Source: Capra hircus
Taxonomy: Eukaryota; Chordata; Mammalia; Artiodactyla; Bovidae
Length of the DNA: 64,000 nucleotides
Direction of reading: 5' to 3'
NCBI RefSeq assembly: GCF_001704415.2
Contig: NC_030816.1
Location: 75,347,713-75,411,712, forward strand
In this document: positions 47,032 to 58,872 of the stretch, one piece after another
Layout: each line of letters opens with the position of its first letter
How positions within the stretch are numbered: the first letter of the stretch is position 1
Position numbers and translations under genes: made by a program
Notes under the pieces: generated by a model
Databases searched by the model: none
The model's input: only the letters and a program-made list of their open reading frames with translations
What the model was told of the DNA's origin: nothing

Positions 47032-47666
47032 GTAGGTACAGAATCCATTTTCTCAGCCAGAAAAGCTAGCAACATTATTTAAATGTCATCGCAAGTGTAT
47101 TAAAGACCACTTCAAGATTTGAGGAGGAAATCACTCAAAACTGCACAGGCTTCCAATCACCTAGAATCTGAGAGGTTTCAGAAAACGATTTCTTTTTCTT
47201 TTCATGAAAGTAGTTCACTCCCCCCTTGAGTGAAACTTTTAATCTTAGACTAGAAGATTTTTCTTTGGCGTCACAGCTCCAGTAGATGAATTAGGGAAAT
47301 ACAACTCCTTCCCATGAAAATGGAGCTGAAGCTTCGCCTCATGTCCGTTCGTATGAGTCTCTCAACACACTGAGGTTTGTGAGTAACTTTGTGCAAGGAG
47401 GAACATCAAGTGTGTCATAAAAATACATGAATATCATTGGGCCAAGCAAGTGCTCAGGCCACTACCAGCCCTTCCTCCTCCTGTGGCTGAGATCATTAAA
47501 ATCATATGTTCCTCTGTTTTCCTTTGGTGTTACTGTTATGTTCTACATAAGACTGTATAAGCCCAGGAAACTACTCAATAACCTAGAAAGAATGGAAATA
47601 TGTATATGTATAAGTGAATCACTTCGCTGTACACTTGAAACCAGCACAGCAGTGTAAATAAGCATA

Positions 47667-47865
47667 TGGGCCTTCCCAGATGGTGCTAGCGGTGCTTTAC
47701 CTAGAGGTTCTTTGCCATGCAGGAGACGTGGGTTCGATCCCTGGATTGGGAAGATCCCCTGGAGAAGGGAATGGCAACCCACTCGAGTAATCTTGCCAGG
47801 AGAATCCCATGGACGAGGGAGCTTGGTGAACTATGGTCCATGGAGTCACAGAGTTGGACATGAAA
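47667..47865 (+). mobile_element. Bov-tA SINE
   Basis: gggccttcccagatggtgct, cgtgggttcgatccctggat, ggtccatggagtcacagagt and ggacatgaaaaattgaaa. Confidence 0.85.
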
Positions 47866-48728
47866 AATTGAAAAGCAAAACAAAACCAAAATAATGAAAT
47901 AAGCACTTTATTTTTAAATTTTTTAATTGTTCAAATACAAGTAAATTAAGGACTAATAAAAGAGAACCATAGTGAGGAAAAAATCAACTAGTGGTAAAAA
48001 TATAAAATTTTCCACTAGATGAAACAAAATTCAAATCAGTATTCAGTTAGCATATTTTAAAACGACACTGTATTAATATCACTTGAGTTTGCGCTGTTAG
48101 ACACTATGTTGACTCCTTTGCATATTTAGTTTTATGAGATATCGTCCTCAAGATGTGCATCTACAGGAAATTGGACAGTCAGAATTCCTGTGACCTGAGA
48201 TAAATCAAAACTGAAGGCAAAACAGACAAATAAGAAAGAGTATACAAAGTCACTCTTGTGATGTGAATGTGAATTCCTTATCATCATGATTTCCTATGGA
48301 CAAATGTGCGCTTTCTGACGATGAGCCTCTCTTCATTTCTCAGACCCCAGCTATCTCTACCTTGCATCCTGGTTTTCTTAGGAGAGTGAGTTTCCTCTGG
48401 GATTCTTCTGGACTAACCTGTTGCTCAGGACCAACAAGCCAGCAAGGCTAGCCACTTGGGGAGCTGGCTCATGGCAGTCAGCACGTACACCTTGGGTAGC
48501 TCAGATGTGCTGGTTTTCAGCCAAGGACATGCTTTGTGTTGAAGATAAAAAGCTCTGTTGTTCTCAGTCACAACGCAGAGCTGCTCCCATGACACCAGGG
48601 GGAGTGTTGTAATGAAGCTCCTGGTGTAAGGTGGGTTCATGTTATTTACTTCTATTGAAGTACAGGAAAGGCCATGTAGCAAGCTACACTTTATTTTCCC
48701 CAAGTCTAGCAGATTCATGTGTTTTTTT

Positions 48729-48871
48729 TTTTAATTGAAGTACAGTTGATTTACAATGTTAGGTTACTTTCTGGTATACAGTGGAGTGATTCAAATATAT
48801 ACACATGTGTGTGTGTGTATATATATATTCTTTTCAGAATTTTTCCTATCATAGGTTATTATACGATGCTG
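48729..48871 (-). mobile_element. L1 3' fragment, left part
   Basis: tttttttttaattgaagtac, gttgatttacaatgttaggt and tctggtatacagtggagtg are the reverse complement of an L1 3' end. It is split by a SINE. Confidence 0.8.
48795..48828. repeat. Alternating AT/GT tract
   Basis: Thirty-four bases alternate purine and pyrimidine, with a (GT)n core flanked by (AT)n. It sits inside the L1 fragment. Confidence 0.85.
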
Positions 48872-49070
48872 AGGGTTTCCCAGGTGGTACAATGGTAAAG
48901 AGTCCTCCTGCCAAGGCAAAAGATGCAGGTTCGATCCCTGGGTCTGGAAGATCCCCTGGAGAAGGGCATGGCAATCCACTCCAGTAGTCTTGCCCGGGAA
49001 ATCCCATGGACAGAGGAGCCTGGCGGGCTACAGTCCATGGGGTTGTAAAGAGTCGAGCGACTTAGCATGA
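48872..49070 (+). mobile_element. Bov-tA SINE inside L1
   Basis: gggtttcccaggtggtacaa, tgcaggttcgatccctgggt and ggagcctggcgggctacagt. A gap removes part of gtcggacacgactga. Confidence 0.9.
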
Positions 49071-49169
49071 TTAAGTACATGCATGTGAAGGAACTCTCTG
49101 AAACCAGAGGAGGGATTAGCTGAGAGGATTAGAGAAAACAATACTTTCATTAGGATTGAGAATCATTTC

Positions 49170-49222
49170 TCTGGGGTCACAAAGAGTCGGGTGCGACTGA
49201 GCAACTGAATACACACACACTT
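49170..49222 (+). mobile_element. Bov-A/BovB tail fragment
   Basis: ggggtcacaaagagtcgggt followed by gcgactgagcaactgaatac and a CA tail. It is another small insertion in the same L1. Confidence 0.7.
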
Positions 49223-49795
49223 ATGATGTTGAATATAGTTCCTTGTGCTATACAGTAGAACCTTGCTATTTATCCATTTTATAAATAGTAGTATGTGTGT
49301 GTGTGTATCCCAAACTCTTAATTTATTCCCTCCCTCCTTCCCTTCTCGTGCCTGTAAATTTGTCTTCTTTGTCTCTGCTTCTTTTCTGTTTTGTACATGA
49401 GTTCATTTGCATCAGTTTTTTAGATTCCACATCTGCGATGTATGGTTTTTTGTCTTCCTGTCTGAATTACCGCACTTAGTACAATAGTCTCTAGGTCCAT
49501 CCGTATTGCTGCAAATGGCATTATTTCAGTCATTCTGTGGCTGAGTGAGATTCCACTGTGGGTCTGTGACATCTTTATCCATTCGTCTTTGGATGGGCCT
49601 TTAGGTGATTTCCCTGTCCTGCCTGTTGTCAGTAGTGCGACAGTGATCACCAGGGTGCACTTATCTTTTCAAATTAGCGTTTTTGCAGGATATACGACCA
49701 GGAGTGGGTTTCCTGGCTCATACGGTAGTTCTCTTGTTAGTTGCTTAAGGAATCTCCATTCTGTTCTCCACAGTGGCCAGCAGCTTCATTTTTAA
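49223..49795 (-). mobile_element. L1 3' fragment, right part
   Basis: gttccttgtgctatacagta, ctctaggtccatccgtattg and ttctgttctccacagtggcc continue the reverse-complement L1 copy. Confidence 0.85.
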
Positions 49796-50124
49796 CTTTT
49801 TGTCCATTTTCTTCTCACCAAAAATAAAAAGAAAAGAAAATTAAAATTTAAGCCACTGCTTTTCTGGAGTTCATACCACTAAAAAGCAGGTTTTAAACAA
49901 GGTAGTGATTCCAGAGGTCTTTTTAAGAAAGATGATGTCATCTATCTTTGAGTAGCTCAGCTTCTATGAGCCTGAATCACTCCACCAACACTATGAATGT
50001 GGTGAAGGGTGAAGCCTCCAGCCTTCCTTCCCAATGTCACTCAGCCAGGGTTCCAGGTGGGCAGACTCTGAACGAAAAACTATAGACATCATGACCCCTA
50101 GTCAGGGTTTCTTTCTAAAGCTCT

Positions 50125-50305
50125 GCTGCCCAAGCCATAGCCACTGGTCACAGGAAGCTATTGAAATTTGAATTAACTGAAATTAAGAGCTCATTTCCTC
50201 ATTTCAGCTACTTAATAGTTACATGAGGCAGGTGGCTTCCGGCCTGGAAAGCGTGGTTGTAGACCATTGCCATCCTTATAGAAATTTCCATCAGAATACT
50301 CTGTT
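50125..50305. mobile_element. Decayed hAT-Charlie-like element
   Basis: ctgctgcccaagccatagcc, actggtcacaggaagctatt and cttaatagttacatgaggca resemble the same nonautonomous family as 4860-5030. Confidence 0.4.
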
Positions 50306-51274
50306 CTAGAGTATTTCAGCTATTTTTATACATTTTAGAGGTTTGGGAGGAAATTAATGTAGAATATGTTCAGAGTTATATTCTTGGTGAAGATAGAGAT
50401 TTAACATAGTCTTAGTTTCAAAATGATCCAAGAATGATCCAAGATCGTGGTATAGACGCCAGGCTTTGTGAAGTAGCTTATGAAGATATTGAGACATTGT
50501 GCATAATAGAATGGTCACTCTTTCCAGAAAAAGCCTTGTGTTTGCCACCATTCCCACCTTGAGGTGTGCCTTTCAGCTTGTGTGAAATGACCTTTCCTTT
50601 TATTGCTTATTAAAATCTTTCACATCCTTTAAGCACCACTGAAGTTCCTGCCAGCCTTATGCTGATCTCCATGCCTTCCCCTGCAGTCTATGATATTCTG
50701 ACTTTCCTAGTAACATATATGCAGAGCCTTATCACTCGCTCCAATCTGTCATATTTTACTGGGTCATCGTCCCCACCCCAACAGGCATTCTTTGTACACA
50801 AAACCCCTGAAGTTCTTTGTGCACCATGATATCTTGAAAGTACTTGGCGTAGCTGGCTATTCATTTGGCAGATGTTTGTGGAGTGGCTGTGATTGCAGGT
50901 CACTATCTTAGACATCAGGGATATGAAGAGGGAAGAGGTGATGAACAGATAAATGTGTAGGTATTTAGGGAGTTGGAGGAATGCTAGGGATGATGAATAC
51001 ATATCCATGTATTATTTATTTTACGATTTTATTTATTTTATAAAAGCTATCACTGAAAACAGAGCCGTACAAGTGAATATCAAGTTCAGATCAAGATCAT
51101 TGGACTAAACTTGACTTTCTTTTATCTTTAAAGATTACACTCCCCGCTGCCCCCCAAGTCAAGCAGAGAAACAGCAGGAAGTTCCTTGCCTGCTGAAACA
51201 ACATAAATAGATTATATGCAATGGAGCTGCCTTATTGGTGCAGTTTTTAGTTTGTTAAATGCAAAAGTTGTGTT

Positions 51275-51435
51275 AACAGAGACACGGGTTTCATCTCTGA
51301 GTTGGGAAGATCCCCTGGAGGAGGAAATGGCAACGCACTCCAGTATTCTTGCCTGGAGAATCACATGGACAGAGGAGCCTGGCAGGCTACAGTCCATGGC
51401 ATCACAGAGTGAGACATGACTGAGCTACTAAACAC
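51275..51435 (+). mobile_element. Bov-tA SINE with degraded head
   Basis: gttgggaagatcccctggag, cttgcctggagaatcacatg and agtgagacatgactgagcta. Confidence 0.85.
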
Positions 51436-51460
51436 ACACACGCACACACACACACACACA
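51432..51460 (+). repeat. (CA)n microsatellite at SINE tail
   Basis: CA repeat with one CG interruption, grown from the SINE 3' tail. Confidence 0.9.
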
Positions 51461-51519
51461 ATCTTTTATAACTGTTGCACCACCTGGAATCCTTGCTTCA
51501 TCAACAGGAAGTTCAGAAA

Positions 51520-51640
51520 ATATTTACTCATTTATTCAACTGTATATTGAGACCCTACCCCAGGGGCTCAATCCCACCTTTAGGTAAACAGGAGGTGGTC
51601 CTTGACCTCAAAGAGTTTATAGGCTATTCTCAATTCTTCA
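51520..51640 (-). mobile_element. L2 LINE 3' fragment
   Basis: ctcatttattcaactgtata followed by ttgagaccctaccccag and ccttgacctcaaagagttta. Confidence 0.6.
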
Positions 51641-52379
51641 GCTAATAAATGTGAAATCTTTTAAAAATTACCCTCGAGTTTTCTCTAACCCAATCTCAAC
51701 GTGACACTCTTGCGGTCATTCTTTTGCAACAAGCCTGGAGCCATCCCAGGCTTACCCTGAACTCAGAGGAAGGCAGCTCTGGTTATTATAGCTTTTCCTG
51801 TTTCCCTTAATCATTTCTGTCCTTTCCTTGCCTTCTGCCTTCCTGGCAAATAATTATCATTTCTTTCTAGATTTGTCCCATCTAGAGGTGAATATTTCTT
51901 TTCTCATTTCTCTTATGACACGGTTTACAAAAGGCCCTTTGCCATCCAGTAGATTGGGTGAGCTTGATCCTGGCACTGTTACCATTGAGGTCCATCGGTG
52001 TACCCCAAAAGAGTGTGGACATTGCTAGTGGCTATTTGCTGCCAGGCCCTGCTGAATTTCTGGTCCTGTATGACACCTAGGTCAGTGTGTTACACGGCCA
52101 TCACATGGCAAAGAAGAGAGCACCCACGTATGCTTGAGGAAGGTCAGTGTAGGTTTCCTGGAGATGTTGGTCTTTGAGATAGATCTTAGAGTGAGCCCTC
52201 AGGGAATTTTAGCAGAAGGTTAGACTTACTAGGAAGGTTAGACTTACTGAAGAGGGTATATTATGAGTGAAGAGGCCAGTAATGACACTTTCGTGGTAGG
52301 TGAGACCATTAACATCCCAACCAAGAACTCTGGAAGGATCCTCTTCCCCACAGCCTGCCCTACACTTGATAGTCACAGA

Positions 52380-53200
52380 CTTTCAGTTTCATTCATCTCA
52401 TTGGTATGAATTGGTTTTTCATTATTTTAATTTGCTTTTCCTTGAATACTAATGAGATTGGGGATTTTTCATATTGCTATTGGTTACTCTGTCAACCAAT
52501 ATTATATATGTCTGTCTTTTCCTGAATTTCCGGAAGTTTTATGCATTCTAGTAACCAGTCTTTTAAGTATTTGCATGTATCTCCTCCTACACTGTTCTTT
52601 ATGCTTTGTTCTTATTCCTGATGTCTTTCTTAATACAAGAAATTTAAAATTTTGATGTCAAATCTATAAGTCATTTCCTTTAAGGTATATTCTGTCATTA
52701 CCTTATTGAAGAAATCCTTCCCTCCTTTAGGATCATAAAGTTCCCCAGTTTTTTCCCTTAGTATGTAAAGTTTTCATTTAGAAGGCTTTGCCTTTGTCCC
52801 ATATTGGACTCACCTGGGGGCCTGATGTGAGGTAAGGATTTCAATGTATTTCTCTCCAGCCAGACATCAGTTGCAGGGTCAGCCCTTGCCCTGTTTTGTT
52901 CCATGTCTACTATATGCTGTCCCACACCTGCTGAGGTGTCCTCCTGTGTTCTTTCTTATCTCAGCTTGATTAACCATCTTGTCCTGTGCCAATAACACAT
53001 GGAATCCATTAGCATAGTTTTGTAGTGTGATCGATACCTGGTATGGCAGCTCCCGTACCTTCGTTCTTTCGGTTTTATTTATTTATGAAGTTATCTTACC
53101 TATTTATGCCATTACTCTTCATTAGCAATTTTAAAATCAGTTGGCCAAGTAACGCAAGTGCTTTGGGGATTTTTATTGGAATTGGACTGAGCTAATAGAT
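52380..53200 (-). mobile_element. Old L1M block, antisense
   Basis: A long, diverged reverse-complement L1: tttgatgtcaaatctataag, gaagaaatccttccctcctt, ttttgttccatgtctactat and ggatttttattggaattgga. This is an internal L1 part (ORF2), different from the 3' pieces elsewhere in the window. Confidence 0.65.
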
Positions 53201-53339
53201 TGTTTGAGAGACCCAACTCAATTCAGTGTTGCAGCTTCTCATCCATGAAGGAAGTTTCTCTCCTTTGATTCATTTCCTCTTTTATGTCCTTCACTGAAAG
53301 ATCATAATGACCTGCACCTTAATTTCTTTATTCATAGAA

Positions 53340-54620
53340 ACATTCAATAGTTCAGCTCCAGACCACAGAGCACCTCTACAGTAATAAAAACTGTAGTTAT
53401 GAAAAGCACATTTTAAAGCAGTTTGGGATTCTGTCCTATTGAGAAAGTAGAACAAGCTTTTATTTTCTCCTGTTAGGTAACTCTCCCTCCTGTATATATC
53501 AACAGGGATTCATGCAGATGTACCATTTGCCCCTGTACAGCAAAGTCCTGGAGGGTGGCCCACAAGAGGCTTCTGCCCCTTGGCTGGTGTCCATTCAGTC
53601 AACACTTGGTCCAGCAGCACTTTACCAAACAGTAATCCACCAACTACATCCATTATGCCTATGCATTTCCTACCCACAGTAAAATTAGGAGCAGTTTCGT
53701 CAGATGCTTTGCTTGAATTAGGAATCACTTCATCTATGGAACATTCCTTTCCTAATGATTTATCCTGGTTTCTTTTTTAAGTCTATTTTTGGCCGTGCTG
53801 GGTCTTCGTTGCCGCGCAGACTTTTCTCTGGCCGCAGAGCATGGGCTTCTCATTGCCGGGCCTTCTCTTGCGTAGCACAGGCTCTAGGACACATGGGCTC
53901 AGTGGTCGCGGCTCGCGGGATCTGGAGCACAGGCTCAGTAGTGGTGGTGTGCAGTCTTAGCTGCTCTGAGGCGTGTGGAATTGTTCAGCCAGGAATTGAA
54001 CCTGTGTCTCCTGCACTGACGGGCAGATTCTTTACCACTGAGCCCCCAGGGAAGCCCTCTTGTTTCTTAAGAACACTTTTAGTATTTTACCAGCAACCTA
54101 TATCCAGCATTATGGAAAATCTTTCCATTTCCTCCCCACACACTTACTTGCCCATACCTAGTCTTCTCGGATTTCCCCCCTTCTCCTGATGTCTCATCAT
54201 TTGCTAAAGTGACACTAGGTTCAACCTCTAGTTTTCCAATAAAATGTTTAATCACTCCAGCATTTATATTAAAATCTCAACCCATTCTCACTCATAAAAA
54301 ACATATTTATTCCTTAGTATTATTACATTTAACTACCATATAACCCAAGTTGAGACCTACTTAAACTTCAGCACTTAGTCAGGAGACTCATTCTGACATA
54401 AAAACCATCAAAAAACATAGTAAAGGTACATTTTTTATAAAGATGTAATGGATAAAAGTGGTTTAAGCAGATAAGTAGCCTCTGGACTGGCTGAATACCT
54501 AAGGCTTGTTATTTGTGAGTTAATCTCTGATTTCAGTACATTAAGGATGAAAGAAGAGAAAGAGGTTGCTTCAAATACTACAGCTGATGAGAAGGGAATC
54601 TGGTAGTGAATTTTAAGCAA
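53340..54620 (-). pseudogene. Possible decayed processed pseudogene, unidentified
   Basis: Minus-strand frames carry protein-like segments broken by stops and frame changes: SAVVFEATSFSSFILNVLK near 54600-54435, HFIGKLEVEPSVTLANDE near 54260, and NFTVGRKCIGIMDVVGGLLF then GKVLLDQVLTEW near 53690-53590. A minus-strand AATAAA lies near 53330. I do not recognise the parent gene. A CHR SINE at 53775-54058 splits it. It could also be an old transposon gene or chance. Confidence 0.25.
53775..54058 (-). mobile_element. CHR-type SINE, long form, CpG-rich
   Basis: ggccgtgctgggtcttcgtt, gggcttctcattgccgggcc, aggaattgaacctgtgtctc and gagcccccagggaagccc. Flanking ggtttctt and tgtttctt look like a target duplication. 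It keeps several CpGs, making this the densest CpG cluster that I noticed. Confidence 0.85.
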
Positions 54621-54701
54621 TTACAGAAAATCTCACTAAGCTTTCTATTAACTTTTTAAGCAGATGAAACCACATTTTTGTTGTCATTTGTGTTTCTCCA
54701 G

Positions 54702-54809
54702 CTTCCAATTGTGGAAAAGATAAGAACCATTGCCCAGTCTGTCTATGGAGCCAAAGATATTGAACTCTCTCCTGAAGCACAGTCCAAAATAGATCGTTAT
54801 ACGGAACAG
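54702..54809 (+). CDS. MTHFD1L: MTHFD1L internal exon H
   Basis: The exon follows tgtttctccag and ends ACGGAACAG|gtaaaa. It is 108 bp, phase 0-0, and gives 36 codons: LPIVEKIRTIAQSVYGAKD, then IELSPEAQSKIDRYTEQ. It continues from FLYDVQ of exon G. KIRTIAQ-YGA-DIEL-PEAQ is conserved in both eukaryotic synthetases; LPIVEK and SPEAQSKIDRY are nearer the mitochondrial paralogue. The donor has gtaaaa, weaker at +5 than most donors of this gene. The length is a multiple of three, so skipping would be in frame. Confidence 0.95.
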
Positions 54810-56912
54810 GTAAAAGTTGTACTCTTAGGGAAAAAAAATCCAGGTTAAGCTTTTGAAATTATTCACCCGGAATTGAGAGCTGGCATATGTTCCACCAGCT
54901 GAATTTGGCTTAATCTACTGTGTGGTCTACAAAAATTAAGTTAATATCCTTGGATAGGATATTGACTGTAATTATGTTGAGAGGATATACCCTCTGACAT
55001 ACACATCATTGACTTTTGTGGTTATAAATGTGTCTAATACAGGTTGTAGCCACATTTATCTGTAGTGTGTGATCCTTAGCCCCTACTTATTGGCCAGAAA
55101 CACTAAAACTGTTCTTGGGTGTGCAGCTGTGGAGTCAGAGTTAAATGATCTGTAGTGCTTCCTCTTACTGTCTTAAAAATGTTAGCACAGTGCCAGGTTA
55201 GTCAAATAAGACTGCTGTGCATAAAGATGGGGGGTGCTTGGTGTCCTTTTTTATACAAATGCTTCCTTGGCTTGGTGCTGAGATTGTCCACCATGGGTGA
55301 AGGCTCTCTTCCCTTCTGCTGTGGAGGTGACCAAGACGCAGCAGGGTGAGTCTAGCCCCATAATGGTCATGTCAGACAGGCTCTGCAGAGTGTGTTCAGC
55401 CACCCTGACCAAAGGGGCCGTGCGCCTCAAACGTCCCCTCCTGTTTACTATGATCAGTAGAACTCAGAGCACTTCAAAAGTTTGCTGGCAAAAGAGCTTC
55501 ATGAGGAGTATCACTGATCTATTTTTTCATCCCCCCAGCTCCTAAATTCTATTTTTAATGCATATTTAATATTTTGTCCTATGCTACCAACTCTATCCAG
55601 AGTATTCTCTCAGATTTGGTAAGATAGTCAGCAATTCATTTCTTCTTAGAATTTTCCAAGAGCTTAAGAATGCTCTTGACTTTTTTTTTTTTAATAAATG
55701 ATTCCTCAAATTTGCTGTACACACTGACATTGTTCTGCAGTGAAATTTTCAGTAAAATAAGGTCATTGTCATGAGGGTTTTTTTTTTCCCCCATGAGTTT
55801 TTAATAATGCTATTTAAGGACTATTGTTAATTCTAATATTAGATCCTTCCTGACTTTTTTCTCAGGCTTAAAAACTTAGAAAGTAATAGGGTGATAGCAC
55901 ATAGCATGCTGGGTTTTTTTAAAATATATTCTTAACTGGCAAACTTAAATTGGCAAACCCTTATCAGTTCACAAAAATTGTTTCAATGTTTGATTGATCT
56001 CTGAAATGCCAAATTCTGGGCACTGTTTCTGCAGAGCAATCTTGATTAACCCCAGCAGAATTTTGATCAACATCTATTAAGAGAATAGAGAACAGCCCCA
56101 CCCCACCCCTCAGTTGATACTTCGATAAAATTTTCCAAATAGTCCTAGATTGAATCATAAGAAATTCTGTGTGGGTTACCTCTGGAGATTTCATTCCTTT
56201 TATCTGTCTGTCCACCCAGAGAATGTTCCTTAAAAGTTACGCATCAAGTGTGTGGTTGCAATTAATCAGCCAAGTCTCTGAGGAGACACTGTGTACCCTT
56301 AATCGGGACCAGGCTGCAAGGACACTGTCCTTTTTGTGAGACCCCACATGTGACTTCCTGCCCTTTCACCTTTGAAAACTCTGGGTCAGGCATCGCCTTT
56401 GGTCCTTAAAAATAAGAGGCTTAAATAGTGACCTCATCTCAGTTCATATAATGTAATCGCAGATCAAATAGCCGTGATTCATAAAGCAACACAAAGCGGC
56501 CCTTTGCTTGCTGACAGCCGCCAAGAATGAGTGAACAGTGGGACTAAAAGCCTCATTACAGAGCCTTTCTCCAGATTACCTTTCTGAGTCCCGGATATTA
56601 ATATTCTTGGAAAGTGGTTTCTACAGCTGCTGCTGCCTTGCCAGCAAGGAGCCACCCTCCCTTCAAACACACACATAATAGTTTCTTTCTGTAAAAAGAA
56701 TTATCCAAAATAAGTAATAGACATCCTCAGCCTGCCAGGTGATGATCAGGTGTAGCTGAGTTTCGTTTCCATCTTCTTGCTCAGTGAACGAGCAATAACA
56801 AGCACTACTGTGTGTGTGGATCTGAGCCGTGGGGGTTCTGAGGGGGTGCAGGTCAAACAAGTACAAAGAATATTTTTTGCTCAAGGAACACTTTTTCTTG
56901 CCTTTCTTATAG
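54810..56912 (+). other. Intron 8 (2.1 kb)
   Basis: Donor gtaaaa, acceptor ttcttatag. No young transposon is seen in it. This is the longest repeat-poor block in the window, and 56220-56660 looks compositionally distinct (see findings). Confidence 0.85.
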
Positions 56913-57065
56913 GGATTTGGAAATTTGCCCATCTGCATGGCAAAGACCCACCTCTCCCTGTCTCACCAACCTGACAAGAAAGGCGTACCCAAGGGTTTCA
57001 TTCTACCCATTAGTGACGTCCGGGCCAGCATAGGCGCTGGATTCATTTACCCATTGGTTGGAACG
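56913..57065 (+). CDS. MTHFD1L: MTHFD1L internal exon I (last exon in window)
   Basis: The exon follows gcctttcttatag and ends GTTGGAACG|gtgagt. It is 153 bp, phase 0-0, with 51 codons beginning GFGNLPICMAKTHLSLSHQ and ending VRASIGAGFIYPLVGT. GFGNLPICMAKTHLSLSH is a very conserved ligase block. In the family, the protein continues after PLVGT for only about 30 residues, so one further coding exon is expected to the right. I looked for it from 57066 to 64000 and saw no matching sequence, so it probably lies beyond the window. Confidence 0.96.
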
Positions 57066-58121
57066 GTGAGTGTGTAACATCCTCCCAGAACCTTCCCCAG
57101 TCTGTGTTGTTATAACTCCTAAAATCCTCAGGCTGTGTGAATGCCTTACAGACCAGATATTGGAAAGTAATTAATAGGATTTGCTATTTTCCTAAGTACT
57201 GTCTTCCACAATGAAAGAATGCACCTGCCACTGTGGTTTGGATTTTTATTTTCTTTAGATCATGTGTTCAGGACTCCTTGAGTCATAAAATTGATTCTCC
57301 CCTTATAGAACACAGAAGAGAATAACTTGGGAGAATCCAGTCTGCTGTTGAGATGGGGGCGGGGGGTGGCTTAGTATAGGACTGCTGGTTCTTCATGTCA
57401 TTGTGCTCAGAATAATAAGACTTCACTGCAGTGGGATAAATGGAGGCCACCACCAAGTTCAAGAGACAGGACCAGCCTCCTGTCCCAGGAATGGGAGATC
57501 AGTCTCTCACCCTCCACCTCTTTGTCAGGCTGCCTTAGAAAATGAATGAACCACATGAGTTCTTGGTTTTGACCTTATTCTGAGGAGACATTGTTGCTAT
57601 GGGATAGTTATTGTTATTTCAAAGCTTCTCTTTGGACAGAAGGGAGATAGTGCAGAAGTGAAAGCTTATCAAAGTACTTAAAACCCACGATGATGGCCTT
57701 AATACATAAAATGCCTCATTAGAGCTACTCAGTGATGTGGTGGCTTCCCTTGGTAACCGTCAGTGACTGAAGTTTGTTTTCTCATTGTGGGATGCTCTTG
57801 GATTAGATTGAGCAGAAAAATTCTCAGTTGTCTCTATTGTCGTCATTGTTGTTGTTACAAGCTGATCCAAGTCCAAGCAGGAAACATAACAATATTTTAA
57901 AATAAGCCAGGTGGTTCTGTTGTTTAAGCAATGGATGGGTAAAATATGCGTAACGAGGACAGAGTTGCTTGCCTTCATATTTGCGTGTTTCATCTGATAT
58001 TGGGCAAAGTGTTTTCAATAAGTGTTTCTTGAATTCTTAATGCCTGTGAGGCACAGAGATACTACACGGAGTAAATGTGAGATGCATAGGGTTGAACAGC
58101 ACAGAGGTGTGTAGAAAGTGT

Positions 58122-58395
58122 GATGATGATGATGTTGTTAAGTTGCTCAGTCATGTCTGACTCTTTGTGACTCCATGGACTGCAGCACGCCAGGCTTCCC
58201 TGTCCTTCACTGTCTCCTAGAGTTTGCTCAAACTCATGTCCGTTGAGTCTGTGATACCATCCAACCATTTCATCCTCTGCCGCCCCCTTCTCCTCCTGCC
58301 TTCAGTCTTTCCCAGCATCAGGGTCTTTTCCAGCGAATCGGCCCTTCACATCTGGTGGGTTAAGTATTGGAGCTTCAGACCTGGTGTTAGCATCT
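58122..58395 (-). mobile_element. BovB LINE 3' end
   Basis: gatgttgttaagttgctcag, ctcaaactcatgtccgttga, tcttttccagcgaatcggcc and tattggagcttcagacctgg. Confidence 0.9.
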
Positions 58396-58559
58396 TAATG
58401 CCCTCAGGGCATAGGAGAGACAACAGCTGTTTCTTACTGGTTGTAGGCAGGGTGTGTAAGGGAGAAAAAGAGAATCAACCTCCAACAGCTGTGGAAACTG
58501 AGAATTTTGAGTCAAAGGCACAGAGATACATGGTAGCCTTCGCAGGTTAATCCAGTATG

Positions 58560-58735
58560 CCTGGAGTTGGACAGGGGTTGAGAGGCTGAGAAATGGGATT
58601 AGAGTAGCAAGATCATTTAAACCGTTAAGGATCTGAACTGCCATCTGAAAGACCTTGGATTTTATCTCATGCACACTGGAGAGCTGCAGTAAGGTGGGTT
58701 TTGCACCTGGTCTTTATTCTTTTTCTTTCTTTCTT
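58560..58735 (+). mobile_element. L2 LINE, left part
   Basis: gaccttggattttatctcat and gagctgcagtaaggtgggtt recall the L2 3' region. It is split by the SINE at 58740-58872 and resumes beyond it. Confidence 0.55.
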
Positions 58736-58739
58736 TGTC

Positions 58740-58872
58740 ATATTTATGTATTTATTTAATTGGCTATGCTGCTTGGTTCTCAGGATCTTATTTCCCCAAC
58801 CAGGAATTGAACCCTGGGGGCCCCAGCCACGAACGCGCCAATTCCTAGCCACTAGACTGCCAGGAAATTCCC
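58740..58872 (-). mobile_element. CHR-type SINE inside L2
   Basis: atttatttaattggctatgc, caaccaggaattgaaccctg and actgccaggaaattcccc. The direct repeats cctggtctttattctt and cctggtttttattctt flank it and are its target duplication. Confidence 0.85.

Larger units (their letters stand above)
40755..54701 (+). other. Intron 7 (13.9 kb)
   Basis: Donor gtaaga, acceptor tttctccag. It contains BovB, two L1 copies with nested insertions, an old L1M block at 52380-53200, SINEs and a possible decayed pseudogene on the minus strand. The stretch 42960-45060 shows only weak MIR traces. Confidence 0.9.

Noticed and set aside
53790..53960. CpG island or promoter
   Set aside because: The CpGs are confined to one CHR SINE and have the positions expected from its consensus.
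1792..57065. Gene is the cytosolic paralogue MTHFD1
   Set aside because: Paralogue-specific stretches (ASGLVPNV, LKKEYTEE, ALNVFKTDTRAE, CYHWSIGGKGSVDLA) agree with the mitochondrial form as I know it and not with the cytosolic one. A protein search would settle this.
1792..57065. Processed pseudogene of the synthetase
   Set aside because: The coding parts are separated by introns with GT-AG ends and correct phases, and no stop or frameshift occurs in 348 codons.
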